From: Chlorokybus atmophyticus
Lineage: Eukaryota > Streptophyta > Chlorokybophyceae > Chlorokybales > Chlorokybaceae
Assembly (NCBI GenBank): GCA_009103225.1
Contig: RHPI01000810.1
Span: 218,429-282,428 of the forward strand
Reading direction: 5' to 3'
Length of the DNA stretch: 64,000 nt
The position numbers were made by a program, and so were the translations under genes. Positions within the stretch are counted from its first letter, which is position 1; each line of letters opens with the position of its first letter. The notes beneath the pieces are model-generated. The model did no database searches and was not told the DNA's origin. It saw only the letters and a list, made by a program, of their open reading frames with translations. Below, in pieces: positions 42,201 through 54,062 of the stretch.

Positions 42201-43381
42201 AGCCGTGACCCCTCCTTCTGCACAGGAGGAAGGAGACTAAGCATACTTGTGCTGTTTTTTGGGCCACATTGATGCATCCGCATGGTTGTTATGGACGATT
42301 GTTTGCAAATAAACATGGATGTTGTGCACAATCCACAAGGTTTAACAACGAAGCTGGACATCATAAGCCCACCTTGACGGCATACCTGTGCTGTTTTTTG
42401 GGCCACAGTGATGCATCCACATGGTTGTTATGGACGATTTGTTTGCACATAAACATGGATGTGTTGTGCACAATCCACAAGGTTAACAACGAAGCTGGAC
42501 ATCATTAGCCCACCTTGACAAGCAGCGACGTGGCTCCTTTCTTGAAGAGGCACAGATGGAGACTCTAATTCATAACATCTAAACAACACAAACAACGTCA
42601 ACCACACGCCAACGGAAGACATGAATGCAGGCTTTGCTGTCACCATACCTACAACGAGGGAGCCGGCGGACAGGCTTGTGGGACTCGGGGGAATCCATGC
42701 TTGCATACTGATCAGTTTCTACAGAGTCCTCGCTGTTGCTCGTAATCGTGACGACTGGGATTGCCATTGCCGGCAAGCTCGGAGACTCTCCACCCCACTG
42801 CGCATCATTCCCATCGCCTTCTTCTGGTCTCCCTGGCGATGGACTCCACAACGGTTTCGCTAACAGGGGGCTCACTTGTTCAACTGCAACTGCATTTGCT
42901 GTCTGATGAAACCCAATGGACAGGTGCGGGGAGCCTATGCTGCATGCTGTCTGTTGTGCCTTGTGATGTGCTTTCGGCAAGGGCCGCGCCGGGGATTGGC
43001 AGGCAGTGTCCAATGGATTACGAAGGGAGTCCAAACCATCTGCAGAGATGTTTGGGCTAGACAACACCTGTGTCGATGTGGTGAACCCTGCTGAGCGTCT
43101 TGCCTGTGCAACTTGAGGGTGCCGCAACCTTCGGCGCACATTTTGAGACAATAACATAGTCGGCCTCGACTCAAAGCCGTCTGAAGTGTGCTGATTGTCG
43201 TTGGCTTCATCCTGGCTTGAGGAGCTGCAGCTGTCTTCAACAAAATCCTCATAACCACTCGCTGCGTTGGCTGTTTGATGCCAAGCTGCCTCACGGGAGA
43301 CACCCAGCTGCAAACCATCACTGTCGGACTCCGTGTCTTGAACGCTTTCACCATCAGAAGAGACTGTACCCGCACTCAGTT
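36216..43381 (-). CDS. MMS22L: MMS22L-like DNA replication-fork repair protein (exon model partial)
   Basis: A series of long minus-strand coding blocks, separated by introns, runs 36216-37186, about 37640-38600, 38700-38990, about 39480-39840, about 39970-41150, about 41390-41800, about 41940-42110 and about 42650-43381. I recognise MMS22L from the order of blocks. A Cys-containing N-terminal region includes DWCIGCKQPLG, followed by PLWVQLKAY with FWDQLHACVKRA, and EASKLLNMVMPSVELGA. The C-terminal domain block includes WEHFTQIFG and HVPGALLTRALS. The end reads GRISTLGFRERQCVLSSVRV. MMS22L works with TONSL in homologous recombination at stalled forks. The N-terminus is Ser/Asp/Gln-rich and disordered, with a basic stretch QRRDSLGDWLDTS nearby; the first exon and Met were not found. 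A 139-base tandem repeat sits in an intron. Similarity is distant, so a different HEAT-like repair scaffold remains possible. Confidence 0.6.
42247..42524. repeat. Two tandem copies of a ~139-base unit in an MMS22L-like intron
   Basis: Copies at about 42247-42381 and 42386-42524 share TGTGCTGTTTTTTGGGCCAC, GCATCC(G/A)CATGGTTGTTAT, AAACATGGATG and ACGAAGCTGGACATCAT, with a few substitutions and small indels. The unit ends with AGCCCACCTTGAC in both. It looks like a recent local duplication, not a known element. Confidence 0.9.
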
Positions 43382-44418
43382 CTGCCACACAGCATGCAGC
43401 ATGGATGAGCTAAGACTGCACATAGCGTCAACGTTGTGCATGCAACTGAGCATAGGCCGCTGTCACGCATGAAGGTACTGGTGGTCGCAAGAAGCTGGCT
43501 TTACCATGCTAATATCATACTGTTAGCACTAGTGCAATAACTCCCAAGTTCTATATTGCAGAGATAGCCATAACGGCAAAGTTCCACAGGTCACCTAGCA
43601 TACAGACTGCCTATTCGCTATGTGTACTATGTATCATCTACCCTAGGCTGTATGTACGTCTCCGTTGTCGTGGTCAGTGCAAAGCGAAATGGAGCTCATC
43701 ACTTGACATGTACGACCCTCGGACACTTCCTTGTAAGATCTACGCACTCAAAGCTTTGACAGCCGTGTCCTGGCTGCAAGAATGTCCGCCAGCCACCAAC
43801 GCTGCGCATGCAATTGCAGACATTGAAAGCGTTGACAAGGTTGGAGGCGGTGGTGTAAAGCCTAAGTTACGTGCTTAGTGCCAGGATTCGACCCTAACGG
43901 CTGTAACAGGGGTATAACAGGCGTAAAGGGCAATGCAGAACAGTGGCCATCAAGGCAATGCGGCTCATGCTCGGCTTAAGGTGAGGAAACGCGTAACACA
44001 TGATAATGCACCAACGCCTGTCGAGCGTGTTGAGCAAAAGGGCCTTGCATGGTTGCGTAGCCTAGCTCTAACTGCATGTTCCACAAAAGTTGTCAACCTG
44101 CTTAGCCAAAGCTCGTACCATACTCGACTTGCTGGCGCGGCCGCACAAACACAAACGCCTCGCCTCCCTTCATCCGTAGCGCGACATGCTTCCGTCCTCT
44201 CACTCCCCCTCCTCCCGCTCCGGCTCTTCCTCCTCCTCCTCCTCCTCCTCCTGCTCCGGCTCCTGCTACTCCACCTCATCCGCCGCCGCCGCTGCTGCAG
44301 CAGCAAGCAAACTGCGCGTAGCAGAAGTTAGTGTTGGCGGGAAGAATGCTAACAGCAGGCATGCTGGCAGCTGCTTCATTCATGTGCTTTGAGGCTTGCT
44401 TTGGCAGTGAGGGTGTCC
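43382..44418. other. Divergent spacer, MMS22L-like / GPI8 genes
   Basis: It should contain the missing first exon(s) of the MMS22L-like gene on the minus strand and the GPI8 promoter. A CTC/TCC-rich tract lies at about 44203-44290 (Ser- or Arg-rich when translated). A plus-strand frame at 43933-44331 is a product of this tract and shows no family. Confidence 0.5.
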
Positions 44419-47050
44419 ATGATGGCGGCAAGGGCGGCGGCGCAATGGGTTTTGTTGCTGGCGGCGGCGTGTGTCGTATGGCACGTCGGGTTGCTGCGTG
44501 CGAATGCATTCCCCGCAATTGGTCCGGCTGTTTTGGGAGGTAGCAGGTCGCACACCAACAACTGGGCAGTGCTGGTGTGCACGTCCCGCTTCTGGTAGGT
44601 GCGAGTGCTGCTCGCTTCACTTTGGACCAACTTTGGATGATGGTCGTAGCACATGCGTTGCACGAACCGACTGTGCTGTCTGTTCGTATTTTTCCAGGTT
44701 CAATTACCGTCATGTCGCCAATACGCTCTCCATGTACAGGCAAGCCCTTCCTATCAAGATCTCATTGCCATTATGCACTCGTGACAGCGGGTTGGTACAG
44801 AAGTGGGGTATGGCGAAGGGATTGAGCATTAGGGTTTTGTTTGCTTGTGCGCTCACCGTGGGCATGGGTACATGCTCAGTATCGGTTGTTCGATGTTCCT
44901 GCGCTGTGATCTGATTGGCGGCTTGCGCTAAGGAGACTGTAGCATACAGGCATGCACATGCACACATGCGCACGCATACATGGGCATGCGCGTACACAGA
45001 CATGCACTCATGTGCTCCCGCACACGTGCGCACACGCGCGAGCCCAGCCTGTATGGCACCTGACCTTTTGTTTTCTCTTGGGCAGACGTGTACGCGTGCA
45101 TGCGTACGTGCATACATCGACGTGGATATGTGTTTAATGTGCGGGTGCTTGAGCAATCTAGTTACAAACTTGGCTGCATTGCAGAACGGTTAAGCGTCTT
45201 GGTATACCAGATAGCCGCATCATCTTGATGTTGGCGGATGACATTGCCTGCAACCCTCGCAACAGCTTCCCAGCGCAAGTGCGCAACAATAACGACCCAG
45301 CCAGGCGCCTCAATGTCTACGGCGCCAATGTAGAGGTGAGTGTTCGAGCAGTTATGAAACAGTTATGAAATGTAGAGGTGAGTGTTCGAGCAGTTATGAA
45401 ACAGTGTGCTGTGTCACGATATATTGGTCCATGATGGTTAACACTCCAACTGCAATCACGATGAGAATGCGTGAGCACTGACTTGTCATATCGTACTTAT
45501 GCATGGTGTGCTGACGGGTGTTTGGCGACACAGTGACCCTGTGGTTGGCGCCAAGCAGGTGGACTATCGCGGTTATGAAGTCACAGTTGAAAACTTTCTC
45601 AGAGTGCTGACAGGGCGCCACGCACCTGAGGTTGTATTTACACAAGCAGTTTAACTGCCGAATGTTGTTTAAGAGTTCGTTGAGTTCTTTTTCGATGCTG
45701 TAATCATTGGTTGACAATGCTGATAGTGGCCTGTTGTTATTTCCAGGTCCCGCGCTCAAAGCAATTGTTGACCGACAGCAGCAGCAACATTCTAGTGTAC
45801 CTCACCGGCCATGGCGGTGCTGATTTCCTCAAGTTTCAAGATGCGGAGGAGATTCATGCGCAGGACATTGCCGATGCCTTTGCCCAGATGTATAAGAAGC
45901 GCAGGTAGCCAGCATGCTGCTGACGCAACACGCATCCTTCCCACATGCGCATGCATGCTTGATTCATGCAATTGTCACTCTCGTGTAAACTGTCTTCCAA
46001 CAGGTACAACGAAGTGCTCTTCATATCTGACACCTGCCAAGCAGCATCACTGTACACAAAGGCAGGGCTTTTGAACAAGTATCTTATGTGTAAAGCCTTT
46101 TCATGATGCACACTTCGTTTGCCTCCATCCACAGCGCTGAGCCCAGTTGACATGCAGATTTCAAGCCCTGGCATCTTGGCAATGGCGAGCAGTAAACTTG
46201 GAGAAAACTCGTATTCCTATCATGCTGATCCCGAGGTATGCAGTTCATCTTGTGCTCGTTAGCAGAATTTGGCTAGTATGCCGTAAAAAGATATGTTGCT
46301 CTTCGCGTACCAGAGCATTAGCGTGTGTGCGAGTATGTGTTGATGGTCAGTCTCCGTAGCTGCAGCAGCTTATGATCATCAAAGATCGTTGTTAATCATT
46401 GCTTAGCTGTGTAGATGCACTACACAAGGTACCAGCACCCTGAGCCTTCCACTGACTGCGTGTGTACAGACTGGAGTATCAGTGATCGATCGCTGGACAT
46501 TAGCAACATTGGAGTTCTTTGAACATGTTGCTATTGATAGCAGGACCACCATGCACAGGTCGGTGCCTATGCATATATTCAGCCACACAGCGCAAGGTTC
46601 TGGCACGTCTCTAGCGACTGACAGTTGTACCTGCCCAGGCTCCTGACAAGCTACAACCCAGATGTTGTGATGTCAACGCTTCAGTACCGGACCGATCTCT
46701 TCCAAAGACCTGTTGCGAAGACGATGGTGACAGATTTTTTCGGTTCCATGACGGCTGCGCAGTACACAAACGAAGCGTATCCGTCTTTTCAGGGTGCACG
46801 CAGCTCCGCGAAGGTTTGCAGCTCCAGAGAAGTCAGTTCAGAGAGCTCTCATGCCTTCAATGCGACCCAACTGTCCAGTCCAACCACAACTGCCAGCCGG
46901 AGAGCAATCGCACCTCTTCAGAACGCGTACGACACTCCAGTGCTGGCCGGAGTGCTTTTGCTAGCGGTGATTGTCGCGGCTGCATCTCTGCGCAGTAAGC
47001 CTTCAAACGATGTAATGCGCAGTGTGACTGTTCCCGCAACCTTACACTAA
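44419..47050 (+). CDS. GPI8: GPI8 / PIG-K, catalytic subunit of GPI transamidase
   Basis: Exons 44419-44594, 44698-44739, 45185-45335, 45559-45630, 45747-45904, 46004-46089, 46135-46235, 46470-46558 and 46639-47050 give 428 residues. GPI8 is the C13 (legumain-like) cysteine protease that cleaves C-terminal signals and attaches GPI anchors in the ER lumen. An N-terminal signal peptide ([15 protein letters not shown]) precedes the mature start [18 protein letters not shown]. Diagnostic blocks are [37 protein letters not shown], the catalytic His in YLTGHGG (H169) and the catalytic Cys in ISDTCQAAS (C211). [19 protein letters not shown] comes next. The C-tail adds a low-complexity stretch and a membrane helix [17 protein letters not shown], as in full-length eukaryotic GPI8. 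Intron 2 has a GC donor (CAG|GCAAGC), and the donor of intron 3 is tandemly duplicated. Confidence 0.96.
45327..45405 (+). repeat. 42-base-period duplication copying the GPI8 intron 3 splice donor
   Basis: A 37-base stretch beginning AATGTAGAG|GTGAGTG is repeated exactly at 45327-45363 and 45369-45405, so the intron has two identical 5' splice sites. Using the second would add codons that reach TGA after ten sense codons. Confidence 0.95.
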
Positions 47051-48155
47051 GTGCTTAGTAGTGGAGGCTGCCATGAGGGGTGGCACCGGTGTAACAACAT
47101 TGATGTCTTGGGCATGCTGAAAGAGTGGTACTTGTGGAGCAAGTAATGCATACTGGTTTGTTCCGCACACGAGACACTAATTCAGGTGGTCTGACAAGAT
47201 CACTGGAACTCACTGGTCCGTAAGTTGTGCAGGCTGCAGCGCACTCATTTTTGACACATCCACAGTCTTGTGTATCGTAAACCTTCGGGCAACACTCTGT
47301 GATCAACATAGCTCAGGGAGCACTGAAGGCATGCAACTTAGTACGACGTACATACAGAAGCAATCATATCAGCAAGCAGGAAAACAAAACAAACTAACTA
47401 CCCTTGAACTACATCGTCGTGCTTTCACAAGCAAATCTGCCATCGAAAGTTGCTTGCCACTGGAGCGCCACAGCAATTTCTGCCGCACTCGCATGCTGAG
47501 AAAGCGGAGCAAGCTCCAGGCCAAGGAGCAGGAGCGCACAAAAAGTAGAGTGCTGCAGCTTCTGCTGCTAAAGTAACTCTCCGCGGTTTGTCTGGTAGCA
47601 GTCGCTGTACTTGTTTTGTAGGCACTTAAACATGGTTGCTGCGTCTATCAGCAGTGAATGGCAAATCTATGCTGTTGCTGTCGGCCATAGAAGCATTGTT
47701 GAGAGCTGCGCACTGTACTCGTATGCTTGACCCAGCCTCACTCAGCTCGCATTGATTTCGGTTGTCAGTATCGCTGCTGCCTGACTGCAAGGCGGTATAG
47801 CTCCTCCAACCTGCAGACACAATGTAGCAACTTAAGGCACTGGGAGGTTGTTACTAACTGCAATGCGTGAGCAGTAAGAAACAAAGAAGCCTGCTAAGGC
47901 TTACCCGTTCATGTCGGATATCGGTTCGAGCATGACGCTAACCAGTGTTTGGGCCCATACAGCATGGCCTTTTGGTCGCTGTGCACTTGAATTCCGGTAG
48001 GTGTGGCCGCTGGTTTCAGCTCGGCTGTCTGTCAAGCATCAATCATGGTGTCAGCATTGCCTGGCTGCCTTGCGCACACACGACAGTACACACATATGCT
48101 CTCACCGTGCTGTCCTGGCCGGCTGCAATGGTGACAAACAACTCATGAAAGAGAG
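47051..48155. other. Convergent spacer, GPI8 / CDT2 genes
   Basis: No recognised gene. A plus-strand frame at 47268-47576 is basic toward its end and a minus-strand frame at 47626-47820 is short; neither shows a domain or convincing splice context, so I did not call them. Confidence 0.5.
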
Positions 48156-50887
48156 TCACTGTCTGCATGGCTGCACAAAATAGTCCGCAATGGTTCTTCT
48201 GCGCTTTGCTTGCTGCTCACAGTTGCCCGCAGGTGTAACAGGTGAGGGAGAGCCCTGATCACCTGTTGGTGATTGCACTGGAGCTGAAACTGGAGTGTTG
48301 GTGACACGCGCAAATGTGTCGAACATGCCCGCTGTAGGGGAAGGAGTAGGCGGGATCGGCACGTCGGCCGTCACCCTGTGGCGCACATGTAGCGCCGGAG
48401 ATATGATGTCCCTGCTTGTTGTGCTGTGCTTTTGCTGCGAGTTATAATCAACCTTCCAGGTTCGCACCTGCGGCCACAGGTTGATGTCGCTAAGACTTGT
48501 ATGCTGTGAGATGAGTGCATGTGCATGTTGCAGTTGAAGCTTACCGTGCGATCATCTGAGCACGTAGCAAGGCGCTCGCCATCAACTGATGACCTGCGTT
48601 CAATGTAAGACACCTACTAATCAGATGTGAAGAATGTGCTTGCTTGCTGTGTATTGATAGAGGCCCAAGTGCATAATCTGAGCAGATGACATTTTATGGC
48701 ACTGACACGCATGGTTATGCTTACCAGTCGGTTGCTGTGACCTCCTCAGTGTGACCCTCCAGCACATATGGCCCGCCTTTGCCGCGCAATCGCCACACAT
48801 AAGCGCGGTGATCGCTCGAGCCGCTCACAACATGCGAGCCGTCCGCACTGAAAGCCGCCTGTTGACAGCAGATGTTATGTGCATGCCAGCGGCACAGGCA
48901 CCGCGGGCTGAGCACACTAGCGGGTGACACCGTATCACCCACTAGTATTGGAGTGCAGCATGACACTGTACTCCAAGCACACATGCAGGTCCAGTTTGGT
49001 TGCAAACAATGGCATCTTGTAGCGTTGTTTACCTTCACGAAGAAGGACTTGTTGCTGTGCCCAACAAGCTGCATCAACGGCCCGCTTTCCGGCCGCAAAG
49101 TGTTGAAGACGTGTATGCTGCCACCAATACACGAATCAGAGGGGTCCAGTAGCACATATGGCAGGCATTGGATAATAGGTATATCTATCATGTGACTCAC
49201 ACACTGCTGGTGGAGGATGCCAAAAGCGTTGATCCGTTGGGGTCCTGCGCCAGGGACGAGATTCCATAGTTGCGAACCTGCATAGCACACATTGTTTGCA
49301 CGCGACACAATTGACAAGTAACGACAAGCAGACATAATACAACACTACATGCAACCATGGCTTACCCCGCCCGTGAAGCAAGCACTGTCGCCGATGATAG
49401 GAAGCACTGCGTGCTGGACTGGGCCAGTCAGATTGCGCAAGTCCCAATACTTCATGACACTGAAGCAGAGCAACGCCGTTTCAGACACAAAAAGTTCTCT
49501 GTTGTTATGACACTCATTTTGCAGCACTTGTGACCATAAAGGACGATACATTACCCGTCTGCGGCGCCGCCACTGACAACCAGTGAGTCATCACGCAAGA
49601 ACATGACCGCGGTGACACCGTTCGGCGGGCTCTGCATTGCATAGCAGCACAATAACCACCGTTCAGAGACACACATACGCGTGCAAGGACATTCTCATGC
49701 AAAGACTGCCCTTGAACAACTGCTCAACACAACTCACCGATCTGGACGTCGGTTGCCTGCGGTGCTTTGAGTTTTTGCAGTGATGAACCTTGTGTGCGTC
49801 AACCACTGTTTGAACAGGGCCGCTGCAGATGGATTGGTGAGTTGAATTTTCTGCAAGACATAAATCACACATTCCACAAATGTTCACAAACCTCACCTGA
49901 CAGCCGCATCCGCATGGAGCACACGAGAGTCCCACAGCATGAGAGAGCCATCTCTTGAGCCCGAAACCAAGCAACCTGCACACCAAAGCTTAAACTGCCT
50001 GTCGGGCGTCTTGATCGAGCAACATGGCGTCAGAGCTGTGATAAGGCACTCACTTGGGTTGTTGTGCATGCCATAGACGGACTTCACGCTGCCTCGGTGT
50101 CCAGTGAAAGTGACAGCGTGTGTGCGCGTTTCAACATCCCACAGCCGAACCTGAAAACATTCGCAGCGGAGTCAAGCACACACGTCAGTTACGGTTGCAG
50201 CGTACAAGATATCTACCAGCAGGCAAAGCACCGTTTGATCGCCAGAAGCAGTGAGAAGATGAGAGCCGCCTTTCACCCACGCAATGTCAAAGACTGCGTT
50301 GAGATGCGCCAACCACTTTGCCTGCTTTGACTGATTTTACATATGGTCAAGGATTGCCAACAGAAACTGGTTCGAGACTTTCATACGTTGTACACAAGCA
50401 TTTGTTTGCAGTGGATACGCAGTGTTGTTCCTCCAACACAGACGCAGCGGCAGTGTCCCACAACCTCACAAAGCCCTCCTCATCAGCCACAGCCAGAACG
50501 TTCGCTCTGTTCGGACTCTGCTCACAGATCAACCAACTGCTGAAGTGCATGCAGTAGATAGCAGTTCCTTCTGAGTGTTGCCTGCTGTTGTGAACCTCAT
50601 CATCAGCCTCTTTTGTTTTACCGGGTTGAACTTGCAGGCATATGAAGGGGTGGGTTGCCCATTTGCCGTGAGCCCTACGACCCTTTCGGTTGCAAACCGA
50701 GCAGCAGCTGGCGCGTGCTGCTGGTTGCCTGCCATGATGCACAATGCACTGGTCAGTGAGATACTTCCACCAGGTGGCACAGTGTAAGTAAGCTCGATAA
50801 TGTGAACATACAGCGTGCTGTAGTTGTCAGCTCTCTCCTTGACAGAGCTTGCAGCAGTCCGCCACCGCTACCACCACCGTGCTTCAT
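48156..50887 (-). CDS. CDT2: CDT2/DTL, WD40 substrate receptor of CRL4 ubiquitin ligase, with C-terminal PIP box
   Basis: About 14 exons. The 5' part is phase-checked: 50812-50887, 50622-50728, 50440-50517, 50232-50321, 50054-50150 and 49897-49975. The last exon ends at 48156. WD40 landmarks follow DTL in order: NVLAVADEEGFVRLWDT, WLAHLNAVFDIAWVKGG with LLTASGDQTVRLWDVET, GHRGSVKSV, CLVSGSRDGSLMLWDSRV, NGVTAVMFLRDDSLVVSGG and SIHVFNTLRP. LVGHSNKSFFVK, VVSGSSDHRAYVWRL, LEGHTEEVTATDW and LATCSDDRTVRTW close the propeller. The tail is Pro/Thr-rich and ends KRRRTIADYF, a PIP-box-like sequence, which fits CDT2 recruitment to PCNA. CRL4-CDT2 destroys CDT1 and other proteins on chromatin-bound PCNA in S phase. 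The join after 49897 is one base out of phase (missed site or indel). The start MKHGGGSGGG is inferred. Confidence 0.88.
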
Positions 50888-53399
50888 TTTGTCTAAGCTG
50901 AGAGGCACGAGTGCAAATGAGCAGTGGTATCAAGAGTTTCTAGCGGACAGTGGAGGCAAGCGGGCAGCGCATGTGCTACTTAACTCTTACATGCGCCCAG
51001 AAGGCAAGCAGCATTTCTCATACTCGTCTTGCGCGCAACTGTCATAAGGGCTTGGAAATACAACAACAACACAACACCATGTAACAGCTGTTCTTTTCTT
51101 CATTAGCAGCTTGAGGCAAACAACCTTACCAGTTGGTTGCTGAGAGCAGGCAGCAGGACGGTTGTGCAGTGCTGGTATGGCCGCCTTCTCCTTGCAGAGA
51201 GCAGGCTCAAGCGCAATTCCTGGCACCCCTCCGCGCAGCTTTCATACGCCAGGCAGCCTATGTGACATAGCGTCAACAGCCAGCTCCTACCGCCGCCGAC
51301 GACGACGACGACGACGACAAGCGCAACAGCAGCAACAATAACATCCGAGTGTCAGACTGCTGCTGCTGCTGCTTTCCCGAGTGGCGTTCCTTCGCGCGAA
51401 AAACGTGTTTTTCGAATTCAAGTTCACTCCAACGGCGCCAAAACGGCATCAGGCGCGAAGCCTGGGAATCTGCAGCTACGAACGAACAAACAAAATGACC
51501 AAGATTAACAAGGTTGTTCTAATAACAATATTTTCTTCACAGTCAATGACTTGTCTTTGAATGGCGTCATAACACGAACAAACCTGCAATGTTAAACAAC
51601 AATTTGAAACTATTTCACTTGTTTCTTAATAAAGATGTTTAGCAAGCAAGATTAAACAAAAAACGGTTTTTAGTTTATACTTGAGAACGGAATTCAACTC
51701 TGCACAAGTTGTTCGAACCCAAACATCCTTTAACAATGATCAAGTTGATCGTGAGATGCAAGGGCTATGAACCTTTGAGGCCCCTCAAAAACAAAAACAC
51801 AAAAAGTTGGGGGAAAGGCTTAATCACAGCATTAGAAGTCCTGATAGCAACAGCGTGAGCCTCGCACTGTGCACGAAAATCCGACCTTTATGTGTGTATA
51901 TAAGTATACGGTATACTTTATTCATGTATGATATATTGTATATATTGTGACAGATATAGCAGGTAAGCATGTAAGTGCGGATAGATGCTTTATTTCAACA
52001 TTTGCGTCTGTGTAAGTATGAGTTATTTATTTATTTATTTAAGTCATAAAATCAATATGACCCGGAGTGGTCATCACAGTAATGTGTATGACGTACGCGT
52101 ACTCATGTCATAGTTCACGCATGTGGGCCTAGCATGTTGTATAAGACAACAAACGAGGAAGTTTGCTGCATACATTGTTAATCTGTACACTACACACGAC
52201 ACGTATACTGACGAATGTATATGTTTATAATTTTGAACAGTATAAAAATCAATAAAAAAATTTGAATATTGCATATATATACATATATCATATAAATACA
52301 ATTTATATACATATATATACTTATATACACACATACCGCAGTGCCGCAAAACCTTCAAACAAAAAACAATTCCGGCTGATCATTTTTCAATATTGTCTCG
52401 AATAATTTAACGGTGCTAGGCTAGCACAGCTACTGGCTATGTATTTCAATGGCTATGCATTGGGATGCATAAGTTAACGGCTAATTGACAAAATATAAAC
52501 CAACTTTTTAGCCGCTACTTTTCACAAAGACTTCGAGGCACTACGGTCGATATATATACATATATATATATACATATACATATACACATACACACGTATG
52601 TGTACCTACATACATATAAATGAATAACTAGATAGATGTTTTTACGTCAAATATGCTGATTACGACGGTGGGCACACATACAACCTTAATTTAACATGTG
52701 TGCTGAAGCCCAAATCTCACCTCCCCTTCCTTTGCCTGCATCCCACACCCTTGTTGCTGCTGCTTGAGGGTCTAGCCTAGCTAAGTCTACCGTAGTGTCA
52801 CGAAAGTTTTATTTTACGGCGGCCCAAAAGTTAGTAGTATAATTTTTGTCATAACTCGCGCAGTTAGGCATTCCATTTTTTAATTAATGGAATGCGCAAA
52901 ATCGACCAATTATGTAGCAAAACTTTTGTAAAGTGCCCCACTATAGTTACTTTTTAACGAAGATTTTGCGGCACTACGGTAGTCCTATTTGGTGCGTCCG
53001 TTATTATAAGCTCTACCTTGGCCCCCGCCTAATCTATTTGTTTGCACACTCCTTGTTGTCGGAATGTACTTCACGCAACTCTGTTGCAAGTTATATACCT
53101 AGCGCTTTTATCACATGCTCTGTAAATTGTATACTTAATGTTTCATACTAAACGAATTACGCGCTGGTGAACACTGCTCACTTTTCCTAGTACTTTACTG
53201 CTTTTTAAACAGCAATGAAGTATTGTGACATGGTGTGTGAAAATTATGGGGTTCACATGCTTTCACTACTGCGAACGCTCATCAATTGCAATGTATAAGA
53301 TACTACCCTAATTGTCAAGGGCTTTTCCCTTATTTAAGGTTTTCACCTTGACGTCATTTTATATTACCTTAATTATTCAATTATATGCCAAGCTCCATT
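50888..53399. other. Gene-free AT-rich region with microsatellites
   Basis: No gene recognised. Simple repeats are GAC/CGA units near 51294-51320, GCT units near 51358-51373, TTTA units at about 52022-52042, and TA/TATAC-rich runs at about 52264-52330 and 52550-52600. Composition turns clearly AT-rich from about 51500. A short motif, GCGGCACTACGGTA or close variants of it, recurs near 52530 and 52967, suggesting decayed repeats. Confidence 0.6.
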
Positions 53400-53659
53400 G
53401 GTTCCTCGCTTTAAACTTAATTAAGACCCTTATATAAGTCTTAATTAAATTATAAGTCCCAACGGGTGATATCCGCGATTCTTGCTCTAATTGACTGATA
53501 TCAACCAAACTGGTTAAAGCTACTAGCATAGTATGGCTAATAGTGAGTGGGGAAACGGGGGTTCTTGACACGACAATCACGGCGGCGGCATGGGTAGGGT
53601 CGTTGGCGTAGGTGTTGGGGTAGAGGATTAAAGGGGGAATTGGCATTTCTCCCTTTACA
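53400..53659 (+). repeat. LTR-like end A (3' boundary ACA at 53659)
   Basis: The right boundary is placed because the sequence GTTGGGGTAGAGGATTAAAGG ... TTTACA stands directly before a primer-binding-site-like sequence, and the same layout (GTTGGGGTAGGGGATTAAAGG ... CTTACA) recurs at 63079-63117. The left boundary is uncertain. Polymerase genes are missing nearby, so this is the remnant end of a retroelement. Confidence 0.6.
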
Positions 53660-53661
53660 TT

Positions 53662-53673
53662 TGGTATCGGAGC
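53662..53673 (+). other. Primer-binding-site-like sequence of LTR retroelement A
   Basis: TGGTATCGGAGC differs by one base from TGGTATCAGAGC, the site complementary to the 3' end of plant initiator tRNA-Met used by many Ty1/copia and some gypsy elements. It lies two bases after the LTR-like end. The same 12-mer recurs at 63119-63130. Confidence 0.65.
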
Positions 53674-54062
53674 AAGGTCCTCCTTGTGGGTGGGCCTTAT
53701 CGTGTGTTTGTTGTGGTTATTCATTGCGGTAGAGCAACGCCGCCAGCAAGCCACCAGGCCGCTAGCAGCGCCGCCGTTCACATCCTCCAGGCCAGAAGCC
53801 TGGCAAGCCACCTACTGCGCAGCCTACTGCGCAACTTCCTACGACGCAACCTGCGTCGCAGCAGGTACCATCGTACCGGCCGCCGGACTGACTGCCGCAC
53901 GCGTTAGTTCCTGTCCCCTGCCAGCCGGTGGGCCCGAGAGGGTGCCTCTGGCAATCATTAACCTTCGGTGAGGATGTGTTTAATGACGTGGTTCAAAGTG
54001 GAGACGTTGATGTGCAGTGTGATGTGGTGTGCTCTCGTGTGCGCGTGTGTGAGCGAGTGTGA
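53674..54062 (+). other. Retroelement leader remnant and left flank of CACTA element
   Basis: This follows the primer-binding site. The open frames (53684-53971 and 53686-53907) are Ala/Arg-rich and not recognisable. By position this is the 5' leader of element A, interrupted somewhere near 54000-54060 by the DNA transposon. Confidence 0.4.

Noticed and set aside
43933-44331. Plus-strand 132-residue Leu/Arg-rich frame
   Set aside because: Driven by the CTC/TCC tract; the opposite strand reads equally open as poly-Arg.
47268-47576. Basic 102-residue plus-strand frame after GPI8
   Set aside because: No domain, no conserved neighbour and no splice support; GPI8 already ends with a stop.
53684-53971. 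Alanine-rich frame after LTR end A
   Set aside because: It lies in the expected leader, is open in two frames and resembles no gag.
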